Numbered from the stretch's first letter, positions 9,150 through 19,365 are shown. The stretch is 25,629 bases of DNA from Larix sibirica (GCA_004151065.3 NWUY0300009448.1:42630-68258), one strand, 5' to 3'. The notes: generated from the letters alone by a model not told the origin. Made by a program: numbers and translations.

Positions 9150-9484
9150 TGGCCAAGTGTTTCCTTTCTTGAAGTTTGAATATGCCTTATAAATGTATTT
9201 TGTTATTAGGAAAATTTTGTATGATATATCACAGCAAGAAAGAATGGTATTTTTGTAGCAGATATGCAGTATCAAGATGCATTTAAATCCCTAATTTTGA
9301 TCACTGTAAAAATCACTACACAGTAATTTATCTTTGAAGCCATCAGATGTAATTCAAAGATGTTTGGTCAGGTCACATCCTCTCTTTTTGATATAAATAC
9401 AAGCAACCATTTCTGTTAAAAAAAATGAAATCTTTGTATTGAAGCATTTAATAAAATCTTGTTAAAAATTCAAATTATGACGCT

Positions 9485-9549
9485 AAAAACAACACCCTTG
9501 ACAATATATATATAAAAACAACACCCTTGACAATATATATATATATATA
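9485..9549. repeat. 29-bp tandem pair followed by AT dinucleotide run
   Basis: AAAAACAACACCCTTGACAA occurs at 9485 and again at 9514, each followed by an ATAT run; the second run extends to about 9549. Confidence 0.9.
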
Positions 9550-9550
9550 G

Positions 9551-9623
9551 TTACAAACTCCAAACAAAAGTTTGATTTGAAAATATATATACAATTACAA
9601 ACCCCAAACAAATGTTTGATTTG
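9551..9623. repeat. 29-bp direct repeat, period 44
   Basis: TTACAAACTCCAAACAAAAG... at 9551-9579 recurs as TTACAAACCCCAAACAAATG... at 9595-9623, both ending TTTGATTTG, with two mismatches. An ATATAT run separates them. Confidence 0.85.
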
Positions 9624-10150
9624 TTATGGGAGATTGATTTATCAATTCTTGCTATACAACAACCATATAACCAAGGAAATTACAAGGTTTAAATATGTTA
9701 TAAGGAGTATTATTAATAATTTTTAAATTAAATTTTTTCAAACAACCCATGAAAACTAAAGTAAGCCAAAATTGTATGATTGGCACAGCCACGAGCAAGA
9801 AATAGAAGGATAGAGGAGGAAGTAGGTTGCAAATGCTTATACAACAAAATAACTCGAAATCTTTATGGAAAGGAGTAATGAGATAGCAATGATATATATT
9901 AATTATAAAACCTATGCAAAGGCCTAAAAATATGTTACCTGTCAATGTAAAAAGGTCTATAAGTGATAATAAACATATGTAATTATACATACATTAAAAT
10001 ACTAATTCAATAATAATATTTATATATGTGAACAGGTCTGGAAGTGGATGAATTAGGAAAATACTTTTTAAAACTGAGAAATAATATGGGTTTGTAATAC
10101 ATAGGTTCAAATGTTATTATGATAGTTCACATAAAACAAGAGCCACGAGG

Positions 10151-10173
10151 TGGCAATGTCCCCGACATTGCCA
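10151..10173. repeat. Perfect 10-bp inverted repeat (hairpin)
   Basis: TGGCAATGTC, spacer CCC, GACATTGCCA. It is GC-richer than its surroundings and is followed at once by TTGCCATGGC. No poly-T follows to suggest a terminator, and no gene adjoins it. Confidence 0.8.
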
Positions 10174-10186
10174 TTGCCATGGCTAT

Positions 10187-10306
10187 GATTTGCAATGGTT
10201 AGGAGTTTTATTAATCAATTTGCTATTAACATTTAGTATCTGCTTTGGCTTGTGATTTGCAATATCTAGGAGTTTTATTAATCAATTTTATATTAACATT
10301 TAGTAT
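10187..10306. repeat. 53-bp direct repeat, period 67
   Basis: GATTTGCAATGGTTAGGAGT... at 10187-10239 recurs at 10254-10306 with a few changes; both contain AGGAGTTTTATTAATCAATT and end CATTTAGTAT. Confidence 0.85.
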
Positions 10307-11479
10307 AAAAATTTAGTATAGTAGAACACTCTTCAACTATTTTATAGAGAAACATCATTCTCCACTTACATAATCTTATCTTCATATAATAAAGCAACAA
10401 AAATCTAAAAAACTTGTTTCACAATACAATCTTTAACTCTCAAAAGGTTAAGAAAGTTTAGTAAAGTTTATGATTGAGTGTCATGCTATAACATGTAGTT
10501 GAAATATACACAAACCAAAAAAACAATAACCATAGAATTATTTAATAAAGTATTTTACCTTTCCAAAAAATAGTGAGAAAGATCATGGATTCATTATCAT
10601 TTTAGGCCTTCAACCGCACCTTCAACCCCCTCCTTGGGAAATTTCCTCCGCTAGACCTTCGATGAAAATGAAAGCTTGCATTCCACCACTACGTGCCTGT
10701 GTTTGATTAAAACTTAACCTATGTAATTTTTAAATTAATTTAAAAAAATTGCCTCATAACCATTACTCTAGTGGTAATGTTTCTATGCATTGCAATTTAA
10801 CTACCTATTCAACTATCGATTCCATTGCCTGCAAGGATTGGAAACTCATTAATATTTAGTTTTATTCATCATATCAATTCTACTGAACAAAAAAATCCCA
10901 AAAATAAACAATAAAATCCAATAAATTCAACCAGTAGAAGTAGGAAGGCATTGAAACAAGTAAAACTATTTAATCAATCTTGTTTTCTGGATTTTCCAGA
11001 GAGAACTCTAACGAATTGCAGGGAGGAGGATACGCGTCTAATGCAAGAAACTCCCATGCAAATTTTAACGCCATGAGGTAAAATTAAACTGAAAATACAA
11101 GAGTTTATTCATTTACGAAGAAGAGGTAGATACTCTCATTGATGTGCTATCAAGCTAGATTCTCAAGCTCAGAAAAAGTTTATGCAGAAAAGTTTATAAT
11201 GTTACCACTGCAATAACGACAAACGAAGTAAATATAATATAAATATAACATGTATTCTTATTCATTAATTATTTAGGATTCCTGCCGTCTCAAATTCAAC
11301 GTCCCAACCATCTAAACTAAATATCATTATAATTTTGGCAGTTAACATTCTTCATAGAAGCAGGAAGCAGGGAAGAGGTGTGTATTAAGTAGAGTTTTTT
11401 ACAGTAAGTTTAAGTTTAAGTTTAGGTAAAAAAAAAATTATGATAATTAACTAGCAAGTTAAAAAACATTTGTTTTATA

Positions 11480-11660
11480 ATAATTAACTATTAAGTTAGT
11501 AAATAAATTTAAAGTATTATTAATAAAAATGTTTAAAAATATAATTTTTTTTGTTTTATGATAATTAACTCTTAAATTTTTGTTTTTTGTTTTTCAATAA
11601 TTAACTAATAAGTTAGTTAAAAATTTTAAAATATTAATAATGAAATGTTCAAAAATATAA
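11480..11660. repeat. Imperfect 65-bp direct repeat, period about 117
   Basis: ATAATTAACTATTAAGTTAG... at 11480-11544 recurs as ATAATTAACTAATAAGTTAG... at 11597-11660, both ending in AAAAATATAA. Further ATAATTAACT copies occur nearby (about 11441 and 11559), suggesting a decayed larger tandem array. Confidence 0.75.
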
Positions 11661-12083
11661 AAGGAATATTGACTTTGTGGTAAGTAGTTAAATCATGTAT
11701 ATATATGTTTTTAACCATAGATTTGGTCATTTCCATTGGAAATATCATACATTTTCTGATAGGCAAAAAGATCTTTTGCAAATTCTTTTAATATTTTCAA
11801 AAATTCACAGCATTGTCAACTAAATTTCTCATTTTCTTTTAAATCTTTGGAGGACTTTCTTATGTAAAATGTTTTTGAAAAGTTAAGTTTAACTTTTGCA
11901 TATTCATTTATTGAATACTGATAAATTTTGGAGCATTTAAAATTAACAATTTGAGAAAGTTTTAGAAAGAATACATTATTATTATTTTATTATTTTTATT
12001 TTTATTTTTTTAATTTTTTTTTTAAATTTTTTTTTTGTAAAGTAGATTTTGGAATCCTAGGGCTATGTGTCATCGTTGCTACA

Positions 12084-12084
12084 N
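12084..12084. other. Ambiguous base exactly at a duplication border
   Basis: The single n sits between unique AT-rich sequence and the first base of repeat copy 2 (12085). An undetermined base at an exact homology break suggests a contig join or overlap join. Confidence 0.85.
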
Positions 12085-12095
12085 CCTCCCTTCCT

Positions 12096-13843
12096 GAAAT
12101 TGCTTGTCCTCAAGCAATGCCAAACCAACCATATAACCAACAAGTGGAGCCAAACCCAAACTAATAATGATCCCAGGGTCCCAAACCAATTCGAAAGATG
12201 TGGAGCACCTACTACTCACAATATTGTCCTACAAGGTACTAACACAAGAGACCCCCATAAGGCCACCGATCAATAGAGAAATTAGATACTATAAAGTCTT
12301 AGTCTGCCTCTCATAGAATCGGCCTCTTAGGAAGCCATTCCAAGGCACTATAGGAGTGGACTCTTGATAGTAAAATTTGACTCCCCCATCTGTACTAGCT
12401 ACCAAACTATCAAACCATGAATTCCTGGAGTCCCATGCTATCCCCATAAAGGACCCACCATTCTGACTTTGTGCCACTTGGATCATAAATATATGTCCCT
12501 AATGCATAAATTGTATCCTCCACTCCTGGAACAGAAATTTTTAATGCCTATAAGAACTATCCCCACTATCCAGGATCATATCCTACAATTGTATCTCAGT
12601 TAATTCAAAGTTTGCATATCCACTACCAGAATTGATCCTGAGTATCATAAAAGAAAATATATCCTGCCATATGGCATGCACCCCATCATCTTCTCTCAAG
12701 CTGTCTCAAAAATGACACGTACCAATCATATGAGTTCCTAGAACCCACATCCAAACTAGGAGTCCACTATTCCTCATACCAACTGACTGCAACTGTGCTA
12801 CACTATTCAACCTTCTGCTAGTTAATATGCCCGACTCCTTCCAAAATGTAGTGAAAGATCTATTGTCCCCATCATTGATGATGTACGCAAGCCTACCATA
12901 GAGTCTAAGCTTCTCCCTAAAAAACAAGTATGCCTTTTGCGGTGCCTCATACTCCGATGAAATCGTGATGAAATGTGCAAACTTGGTTACTCGATCAAAA
13001 ACTGTATAAATTCCATCCCTACCATGCACCTCCGATAGCCTTGTGACGACATCCACCGACACACTCACCCACTTTTGTTATGGAATGAGTAAATGCTATA
13101 ACAATACTGTAGGATGAGAATGCTCTGACTTGTTCTGTTGACAAGTCATACACCCCCTCACATGTTCAAACACATCGTACTCGAGGCCCCTCCAAAACAA
13201 CCTATCTCTAATCTATCAGTAAGTCATGAAGTATATTGGTGTCCTGTCAAAGGTGTATCGTGCATCACCCACGTGATCTTCTCCCTATGTGTGGACTTAG
13301 GGACTAAATATATGCGATCTCTATAATAGATAATGCCATCCACTACTATGTACATGTCATCCTTAATGTGTCCATCCGTCAACTCACAAGCAAACCTACT
13401 CTTGGAATATTCCACAAGGAGGTGGGACTTCCAATCAGCTGAAATCTCTATGTGCCAATCCAATATGGGTTTGATCTTCTCCCTAGGTACCTGCACACCC
13501 TTCTCTCATCCTAATTTGATGGTACCCCGAATGCAAATCCATATTAGATAGGTACACTGCACTTTGAATCAAATCCATCATTTGCTCTACTCTATATGAT
13601 ATATCCCCATGCCTAAACAAATTATCCATACGTTTGGTTAACACATTCCTTGCAGCACCCTTGGACATGCTCCTCAGAACTACCCTCTTACCACCTGTCG
13701 CATTGAACCCCATCTCCATTGTTTGGTAGTTCACTGAAATTGTCCCCAGAGTACTAATCCATTGTACACCCAAGAATACATGAGAATTTGCAAGCTCGGC
13801 CACGTAGAAATCATCTATCATGATGTAGTTGCCTATCGACACA
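12096..13843 (-). pseudogene. pol: Ty3/gypsy pol relic with internal deletions (copy 2)
   Basis: Same content as 3815-5562: protease C-terminal half (13843 leftward), the reverse transcriptase piece with SGYHQIRM (about 13524-13507), the integrase zinc-binding domain (13496-13141) and integrase core (13081-12706), and a 65-codon 3' frame (12486-12289). In this copy protease is demonstrably continuous with the N-terminal half across the LINE: removing the insertion and one target site would join RLDVLI directly to GNY in frame. This shows that the LINE broke a contiguous protease. Confidence 0.85.
13833..13843. repeat. Target-site duplication, left
   Basis: CTATCGACACA, paired with CTATCAACACA at 17706-17716 (10 of 11 bases). 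The pair brackets the LINE-like insertion exactly at its 5' end and at its poly(A). Confidence 0.85.
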
Positions 13844-13925
13844 ATCAGTAAGGCTAACACTCATTCTTGTGAATCTGAGCAAGAGAGCTCCAAGAACTGT
13901 TTGTGATAAGAGCTAGGGTTTCAGA

Positions 13926-15511
13926 ATGACGTCAACTGGAGATGAGCTCCCACCTCCTGCACCATATCAAGCGGCCTTCGTGCATTTGATTTCCTTAATG
14001 CAGAAAATGGGAACAAGATAGGAATCCTCTCGATTCATTAAGAAAACAATCATTCCTAAGGTTTCATTACCCTACAACATCTAGACAGAAGGATTTGGAA
14101 ATTTCTGAATGAGGTTTACTTGGTCCATTTACAAGAATCTGGCCCTCCCCTAGATCTATACTGATTTGGCTTTAAAAAAACTGGGAACCTCTCATCAATG
14201 GCAGGATGACTCACTTTTTTCGTGGTAGGGGATTTTATGCTTTCTTGGTTGAATTTAAAGAGGATAGAGATTTAATTTGCAGAAGTGGACAATATTTCTT
14301 CAGCAATAGAGGCATGTACATCAATACATGGACTCTTAACTTTGATCTAGAATCGGATATTCCATTTGTTGTACTAGTTTGGGTAAGAATGCCACATCCT
14401 CCTATTCACTATTGGGGAGATGACTCTCTGAGAGATTGAAAATAAGTTGGGGAAATACATTGATAAAGCAGAACCTAGGGAAGGGAAGTTTCAATGTGCA
14501 AGAATTTGTGTAGAGGTATATCTGGAGAAGGGACTCCCATAAGCAATTCATCTTGTTTTGGATAACTAGAGTCATATTCAACAATTAAATTATGAACAAA
14601 TACCTTTTAAGTGCAAATCATGTCATTCTTATGGCGTTTTTGCCAAAGACTGCAAGAAGGTTGGAAATATAATATTTGATTCCTAGAAACAAGATGAAAA
14701 TTGGAAAACATTGAGCAAGAAAGCCAAGGATGTTACAACTTTAGGTGTAAAAGGTATTCCATCCTCTTCTAATTTGACTACAATCACTAGGAATCCAGTC
14801 ATCAAGGAGAATAGGTTTGAAGCTTTAAATCATATACCAGAAATGCCTAAGAATCTAGTAATATCAGTCAAAATATTTGAATCTTTGAGTCAAGAAGCTC
14901 CTCTAAGCTTCTTAGAAGTAGTAGCCCCAACGGTAAGAGAATCGAGATCAGCCTTTCCACCTAGATTATCATCTATTATGTATGAGTTGGATTAGCAAGT
15001 TGAACAAGTAAATAGACAAGAAAATATATTAAATATAGCAGCAGGCAGTGAAGTAACTCAAGAAACGTAGATGATATATGCATGAGTGTTAACTACAAAT
15101 CAAGCAAAATTAGCTACAACGTATGAAGAAAGAGAGATGGTTGAGGAAGAGGAAAGAATGACTCAAAAAGGACAAAAGTTAGGGAAATAAGTAAGAGAAG
15201 AAGTTGCAAATCGTGAAAAAATGATGGGGTTACAAACAAATATGGATCACACCTTAATTCCAAAAAGTAAGGGAGTAGGTAATCCATTAACTCATAGCTC
15301 CCAAAAAGGGAGGCAATCCCAAGGCAATAGGTAAATAATGCAAAATAGTCTTTTGGAGTTGTAGAGGGATGGGGAACAGAGGTATGAAAGAAATATAGAT
15401 GGAGACTATTCGGAAAAACAATGCTATGAAAGAAATAAAGAAGGAGACTATTCTACAAAACAATGGTATGAAAGAAGTAGGTCAGAAACATTGGAATTCA
15501 AGTCATGGTGT
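13926..15511 (+). pseudogene. LINE ORF1: DUF4283 + CCHC zinc knuckle, decayed (copy 2)
   Basis: Same sequence as 5645-7230, including the TAG after 31 codons, the DUF4283 part at 14206-14439 and the zinc knuckle at 14612-14653 with its His changed to Val. The one base that differs between the large copies lies at its end (15504, C instead of A; Asn to His in the 146-codon frame 15399-15839). Confidence 0.75.
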
Positions 15512-15692
15512 TGCGGTGAGCTCGGGAGGAGCATCTAGAGGAATATGTTTTCTTTTTAACCGATGTGAGTTTGAACTAAAGTATACAAGGCAAAATCAAC
15601 ACTGTCTTTACACTGGTAAGCATCATGTATTGCTATGTGTTCTTTTTTGTACTAATGTTGTGCTTCTCTATATGGAAGAGGAGTGTCAAGGT

Positions 15693-16220
15693 ATTGAAGG
15701 AATTTGCAATCCTAATCATAGAAAATTTGATAAAGTGAATCTGTATAAGCTTTATGTTGTTGGTGAGAGAGTTATTAATAGGACAGTACTTTGTTTGGTT
15801 TTCCCTTGGAATTGGATAAGGAGAGAAATAGTTTCTTAAGTAGTGAAAACACAAAATTTGGCAATCATTATAGTCACTAGTTCAAGCTATTACTCATCTC
15901 ATATGGATATAAAGAGATGGGTAGTTGTGTCTTTTGCAATTTCACTCGACAATTCACCTTCTCAGGATTTAAAAGAAATATATCCTTGGATCTTTGTTTT
16001 AAGGTTGAAGGAATTTACAATTGTAATCATAGAAACTCTGATAAAGTGAATCGGTATAAGCTTTTCATTGCTGGTGAGAGAGTTATTATTAGTCACTAGC
16101 TCAAGTTATTACTCACTTTAGATGAATATAAAGATATGGACAGTTGTGTATTTTGCAACTGCACTTGGCAATTCACCTTCTTAGGATTTGAAAGTAATAC
16201 CTACTTAGATCTTTGTTACT
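15693..16220 (+). repeat. Degenerate direct repeat, two units (copy 2)
   Basis: Units 15693-16001 and 16004-16220, identical to those at 7412-7939; they encode the same recurring EGI...NHR...DKVN...YKL...GERVI peptide. Confidence 0.8.
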
Positions 16221-16243
16221 AGGGTTTTTTCAATATCAGGCAA

Positions 16244-16711
16244 TTGTCTTTGGAGTTGGTTATCATTCGACAGAGGATCGTCAACAGTAAGAAGTGGAGT
16301 GAAGGAAGTTGTGCTATTTTGTCTTTAGCGTTGATTCCTTTCAAGACTTTATTGGATAGTGCTAGTAATTGTTTAACTGAAGGTGTAGTTTGTGATAATG
16401 AAAATGTAACAAGGCTCACGATGTGTAGAAGCTTAGATTTTTCTGATATGGACCAGAAAATGAAGGATTATTGTTTTGTTTGTATTGAACTGAAGAACAA
16501 TGTTACAAAAGATGATCGATTGGTTTTCATAAGCTGCTTTAGTGCTTGCTCTTTTGTTAAATTGCCTTCAATATTGATTTATTTCATGCCTTTGTTAGGC
16601 AATGTTAACGGCCTAAATGAACACATAGTTTGCTATGGTGGAATGCAACATGATTTACTATGTATTTCTCATACATCCCAAGTGCCTTTTGTTGTGAGAG
16701 CTCAGTGTTGA
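16244..16711 (+). CDS. Hypothetical 155-codon frame in retroposon 3' module (copy 2)
   Basis: Identical to the frame at 7963-8430. Cysteine-rich, family unknown, no promoter seen. Confidence 0.35.
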   Translation: MSLELVIIRQRIVNSKKWSEGSCAILSLALIPFKTLLDSASNCLTEGVVCDNENVTRLTMCRSLDFSDMDQKMKDYCFVCIELKNNVTKDDRLVFISCFSACSFVKLPSILIYFMPLLGNVNGLNEHIVCYGGMQHDLLCISHTSQVPFVVRAQC

Positions 16712-17430
16712 AATCTCTACTTATGTTATTTTTATTACCTCTAATGGTGTCACATTTTACCCTATTAAGAAACAAATTCGGGTTGTTTGTTGTTTTTGTT
16801 ATTACACAAACTCTTCATAATGTTGACAGTCTAATGAAGAAAGGTAAAGTAATCATGGGAAACCAAGACCCCAGGCCTGACAACATTGAAAATAAGGGCA
16901 CCTCTCTACCATGTCACGAGAAAGATGAAACTAAAGAGGGACGATTTCTGGCTAACATAATTTGTTTCAACATTATATTCTATGTTAATTGGACTTCAGA
17001 TGAACCCAATAATTATTTGATAGTAGTGGTTGATTGTTATATTGCAAATGCGACAAGGATAATGTGGGGTAGTTGTATAGATTCTTCTGATACTGTTAAT
17101 CTCTTCGCCTGCTCTGGTATTTTTAATGGTATCATAACTTGTAATTCAGCTAAGAATCAAATTATGTCAATAAATATGAACCATAGGGGTGGGGAAGGCA
17201 AAGAGGACATTTGTGAGAATGAAAATAGAGAGTTAAAGACTATTGTCCAAAATCATGTTTTATATCATTTAACAGAGTTTGAAGGCTCGGTGCAAGCTAG
17301 TGTTAAAGAAAGTAGTGACAATCCTATAGAGGAAGACCAAATGCTGACAAATCGTGGCCATGAAGAAGGATTCAAAGTTAATAAAGATCATCACGAAGTC
17401 CCTCTGGAAGGGATGGAAAAAGGCATGTAA
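16660..17430 (+). CDS. Hypothetical 256-codon frame in retroposon 3' module (copy 2)
   Basis: Identical to the frame at 8379-9149: hydrophobic N-terminus, cysteine-containing middle, acidic glutamate-rich C-terminus. Its stop is followed by about 275 bases of untranslated sequence and the poly(A). Confidence 0.4.
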   Translation: MYFSYIPSAFCCESSVLKSLLMLFLLPLMVSHFTLLRNKFGLFVVFVITQTLHNVDSLMKKGKVIMGNQDPRPDNIENKGTSLPCHEKDETKEGRFLANIICFNIIFYVNWTSDEPNNYLIVVVDCYIANATRIMWGSCIDSSDTVNLFACSGIFNGIITCNSAKNQIMSINMNHRGGEGKEDICENENRELKTIVQNHVLYHLTEFEGSVQASVKESSDNPIEEDQMLTNRGHEEGFKVNKDHHEVPLEGMEKGM

Positions 17431-17705
17431 TGGCCAAGTGTTTCCTTTCTTGAAGTTTGAATATGCCTTATAAATGTATTTTGTTATTAGGAAAATTTTG
17501 TATGATATATCACAGCAAGAAAGAATGGTATTTTTGTAGCAGATATGCAGTATCAAGATGCATTTAAATCCCTAATTTTGATCACTGTAAAAATCACTAC
17601 ACAGTAATTTATCTTTGAAGCCATCAGATGTAATTCAAAGATGTTTGGTCAGGTCACATCCTCTCTTTTTGATATAAATACAAGCAACCATTTCTGTTAA
17701 AAAAA

Positions 17706-17716
17706 CTATCAACACA
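17706..17716. repeat. Target-site duplication, right
   Basis: CTATCAACACA directly after the poly(A). It is also the Ty3 protease coding sequence (LDVLI), which resumes here on the minus strand. Confidence 0.85.
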
Positions 17717-19154
17717 TCCAACCGTAGAACCCTTTGTACACATAGTAGAGTGCACCCACCAACTACCTCCACACTGAATCCTCCAAAGTCCTCAGTTGGA
17801 AAATCTATCCTGATCACCAAAGTCAAATCTATAAAGTTGTGGGGTCCCCACCGTCTACTAAGTTTGTGACTTGTTTTCCATGTATGACCCCTGACATGTA
17901 AATTATTAATCTAGGAACCCCTGATAAGGTAGCAATGGTTCCTCTAAAAGTCTGCACTTGTGGATTCCCTCCATTCCCACTACTCTGCTCACCATCCTGA
18001 ACTTGTTCCTCCTCTTCCTCATCACTATCCGAGTGCACCTTTACGTAATGAACCACACCTTTACACATGCACCTATGTCCCAATTCCCAAGGCTCCTTGT
18101 AACTGTAACATAACTTCTTCCTTCTCGGGTCGTTCTAGGTCGCATCATCAATATTGTTTTTCCTACTCCCATCCTTCTGTAGGAGCTTCTTGTCTTTGTA
18201 TTTCCGAGGAACAAAAAGTTTGGATTAGAATTTGTTCTTTGGGACTACGTCCTCCATGTTTTGGGATTTGATGATGGCATCTTGTAATGTCGCAGGTTTG
18301 AAGGCCTTAACCCAACCATGTAGTGGCTCGGATAATGTTTCAGTGAACAACATAATGAGTCTAGCCTTCGACACATATGTTATCATGACTGCAAGCCTCT
18401 AACACTATGAACATTAGGCATATACTGCACCTTCATGCTTGAGCTGTGACAACTCCCTGAAATGAAACTCTGGATCTTTCTTGTCAAGCATGTCCATCAG
18501 TCAATGTGTGAAGTCTAGATATGAGGTAATATTGGCATTCCTCAGAGTAACTAGTCAACGGTACCACCACTCATGAGTTTCCCCCTCCAAATGTAAGGCA
18601 TCATATTTGATCGCTTCTACCTCCTTCATGGGATTGAGTTGGAAATAAGTATCCAACTTCTAAACCCAAGATCTAGTCGTGCATTTGTTATACCCATCTA
18701 AGGAAGGGATAGTTGTCTTCCCAACCTTCCAATATAGATCAAAATTTTGTGGGCCACTGTTGAAGTCTCTAGGTATGTTCATGTACTTGATGGTACAAAA
18801 CTTATGTAATATCATCGCTACGTGAAACTCAACCCCAAGAGTCTGGTACTCCCTCAATTTATTAAAACTGTCACCCGGTACTGGCTGGCCTTGACTCCTT
18901 GTTTGTTTCTCATCCAAGAATTAAGGTAAGAGGGGTCTAGGTGTCACTGTACTAGTCGGTCGAGTGTTGTGTTGAACGGGAACATTAGTGTTTCTTCCTT
19001 CTACATGGTTCCCATTGTTTCCATGATTGTTTTGGTTGACCTGAGTACTAGTGATCAACTTAGTCATAAGTTTAACCAATTGTTGTTCCCCCCTAGCCAT
19101 ATCATTCAAAATGTTCAAAGTACTTCCCTCTACTTGATCATTCTTATACCCCAT
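17706..19154 (-). pseudogene. gag-pro: Ty3/gypsy gag and protease N-terminal half (right copy)
   Basis: Gag starts at ATG 19154 (MGYKNDQVEGSTLNILND), chosen because the left copy aligns from the equivalent Met. An asparagine-rich linker follows, then a stop near 18921. The Gag core is recognisable at 18917-18300 (YFQLNPMKEVEAIKYDALHL, then HEWWYRW, then SEPLHGWVKAFKPATLQD). The zinc knuckle at 18110-18069 reads CYSYKEPWELGHRC, with the second Cys changed to Tyr, followed by an acidic stretch (SDSDEEEEEQ). The protease active site reads LVDGGDPTTLIDL around 17860-17825, altered from the family's DGGA-S/T pattern but keeping the Asp. The domain is cut at 17706 by the LINE-like insertion. Several stops and shifts disable it. 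Confidence 0.8.
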
Positions 19155-19365
19155 TTCTTCTTCTCCTCCTCCTCCTCCTAGCTACTCCTCTTCTTCTTAT
19201 TATGTCTGGTTCTCACCCTCTAATTCTGATTAATCCACTTCCCATAACTCTAATAAAAATATGTTTGTAGGTTCTTCTCTTTACCTCCTTCTCCTATAGG
19301 TGGCATGTTCACTGCCCTCTAAATTCATAAAAATGTTTGCAACTCATAGGCTGGCATAAGCACTA

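Larger units (their letters stand above)
3804..9424. repeat. 5,621-bp direct repeat, copy 1
   Basis: This block matches 12085-17705 with a constant offset of 8281. The only difference I found is at 7223 (A) against 15504 (C), which changes an Asn codon to His in one frame; all other predicted peptides of 60 residues or more are identical between the copies. The left border lies inside the Ty3 polypurine tract and the right border inside the poly(A) of the LINE-like insertion. The right side lacks the target-site duplication seen beside copy 2, so this copy is the derived or artefactual end. Confidence 0.95.
5563..9424 (+). mobile_element. LINE-like retroposon without recognisable ORF2 (copy 1)
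   Basis: About 3.86 kb on the plus strand, inserted in the Ty3 protease in opposite orientation. The 5' end follows the target site CTATCGACACA; the 3' end is a run of A (9418-9425 here). ORF1 remains (DUF4283 and zinc knuckle) occupy 5645 to about 7230. The endonuclease/reverse transcriptase ORF2 expected next is absent; instead there is an unfamiliar 2.2-kb module with a degenerate direct repeat and long open frames. Poly(A) and a target-site duplication mean that it moved through RNA by target-primed reverse transcription, presumably using another LINE's enzyme. Confidence 0.75.
9425..12083. other. AT-rich non-coding block with local duplications
   Basis: About 2.66 kb between the two copies of the large repeat. 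No gene or transposon domain is recognised; the open frame at 9652-9990 (minus) has low-complexity, AT-driven composition. Three pairs of short duplications and one hairpin are listed separately. The right end (about 11970-12046) is a low-complexity A/T tract of TTTTATTATTTTT type. It may be ordinary spacer, an old decayed element, or sequence belonging elsewhere that was joined here. Confidence 0.6.
12085..17705. repeat. 5,621-bp direct repeat, copy 2
   Basis: Matches 3804-9424. This copy continues on the right into the second target site (17706-17716) and the remaining protease and gag of the same Ty3 element, so its right side is the ancestral junction. Its left side is cut at n 12084 inside the polypurine tract, where an LTR should follow. 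Confidence 0.95.
13844..17705 (+). mobile_element. LINE-like retroposon with both target sites (copy 2)
   Basis: Complete insertion of 3,862 bases: starts ATCAGTAAGGC after the left target site and ends in A7 (17699-17705) directly before the right target site. Content equals copy 1: ORF1 remains, a degenerate repeat (15693-16220) and long frames 16244-16711 and 16660-17430. No endonuclease or reverse transcriptase motif is seen. The mismatch between target sites indicates that the insertion is not recent, whereas the 5.6-kb duplication carrying it looks nearly new. Confidence 0.85.

Noticed and set aside
9485-9623. Short spaced repeats as a CRISPR array
   Set aside because: Only two units each, AT microsatellite between them, in a plant-type context.
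9652-9990. 112-codon minus-strand frame in the AT-rich block
   Set aside because: Composition is dominated by AT-driven Phe/Ile/Leu/Tyr codons, no motif is visible, and the surrounding sequence has no coding character.
10151-10173. Intrinsic transcription terminator
   Set aside because: No following T run, no adjacent gene, and the context is eukaryotic.
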